A stretch of 64,000 bases of DNA from Pseudoalteromonas peptidolytica (GTDB lineage: Bacteria > Pseudomonadota > Gammaproteobacteria > Enterobacterales > Alteromonadaceae): the NCBI RefSeq assembly GCF_012641745.1, contig NZ_WEHZ01000004.1, positions 150,256 to 214,255 on the forward strand. The letters run 5' to 3'. A program made the translations under genes and the position numbers. How positions within the stretch are numbered: position 1 is the stretch's first letter; every line of letters starts with the position of its first letter. The notes under the pieces are model-generated. The model saw only the letters and a list, made by a program, of their open reading frames with translations. It made no database searches and was not told the DNA's origin. Below are positions 63,979-64,000 of this stretch, one piece after another.

Positions 63979-64000
63979 GAATAAGTTAGTTGAGTTGTTT
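63977..64000 (+). CDS. Start of a probable IS982-family transposase
   Basis: Only eight codons are present: ATG then NKLVELF. That opening is what I remember for IS982-family transposases. AAGGA sits nine bases upstream. The call depends on sequence beyond the window. Confidence 0.4.

Overview
The window looks like chromosome of a marine gammaproteobacterium close to Pseudoalteromonas. The grounds are the low to moderate GC content, the DUF481, YjbH and RfaH types present, GTAGG-headed REP hairpins, and an S-layer-like gene beside a type II secretion locus. The genus is inferred from recognised protein style; no database was searched. I saw no rRNA or tRNA gene and no CRISPR array. Almost everything concerns building, decorating and exporting the cell surface.

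Left part (0-6.2 kb): the tail of an MscS channel gene, a DUF481 outer membrane protein, then an SLBB polysaccharide export protein followed by a nitroreductase-like and a polysaccharide pyruvyl transferase-like gene. 6.2-18 kb: a compact type II secretion operon in the unusual order G-E-F-H-I-J-K-L-M-C-D, directly followed by one strongly expressed, cysteine-free secreted protein that resembles the Slr4-type S-layer proteins of Pseudoalteromonas. That gene has its own promoter, structured leader and terminator. A small secreted protein of unknown function follows.

Polysaccharide locus 1 (18.7-34.3 kb): flippases, a sulfotransferase, two WecA-like initiating enzymes in opposite orientation, an Alg13/Alg14-type pair, Wzz, a Wzy-like polymerase, several glycosyltransferases, an acetyltransferase and a UDP-glucose dehydrogenase. 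The gene for the antiterminator RfaH comes next. After it is a gene-free 2.3 kb stretch (34.8-37.1 kb) with sixteen REP-like hairpins and three copies of a JUMPstart/ops-like element pointing at the capsule operon. This is the most interesting part of the window.

Polysaccharide locus 2 (37.1-61.3 kb): wza-wzb-wzc, then cysD and cysN separated by a four-helix-bundle gene and heptamer repeats. Next is a very AT-rich capsule-specific block (acyltransferase, Glf, KpsS-like Kdo transferase, EpsG-like polymerase, sulfotransferase, a frameshifted DUF4422 gene and a decayed kdsC), then kdsA-kdsB-kdsD, a WcaJ-type initiating transferase and a flippase. An SLC13 permease, cysC, a DHH phosphoesterase and YjbH close the locus. 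Sulfate uptake, activation to PAPS, sulfotransferases and a plausible PAP-clearing enzyme lie together, so I infer that a sulfated capsule or exopolysaccharide is made.

Right end (61.3-64 kb): a REP copy, a structured leader with a possible pseudoknot and an intrinsic terminator, a well-expressed lipoprotein, and the first codons of what looks like an IS982-family transposase running off the edge.
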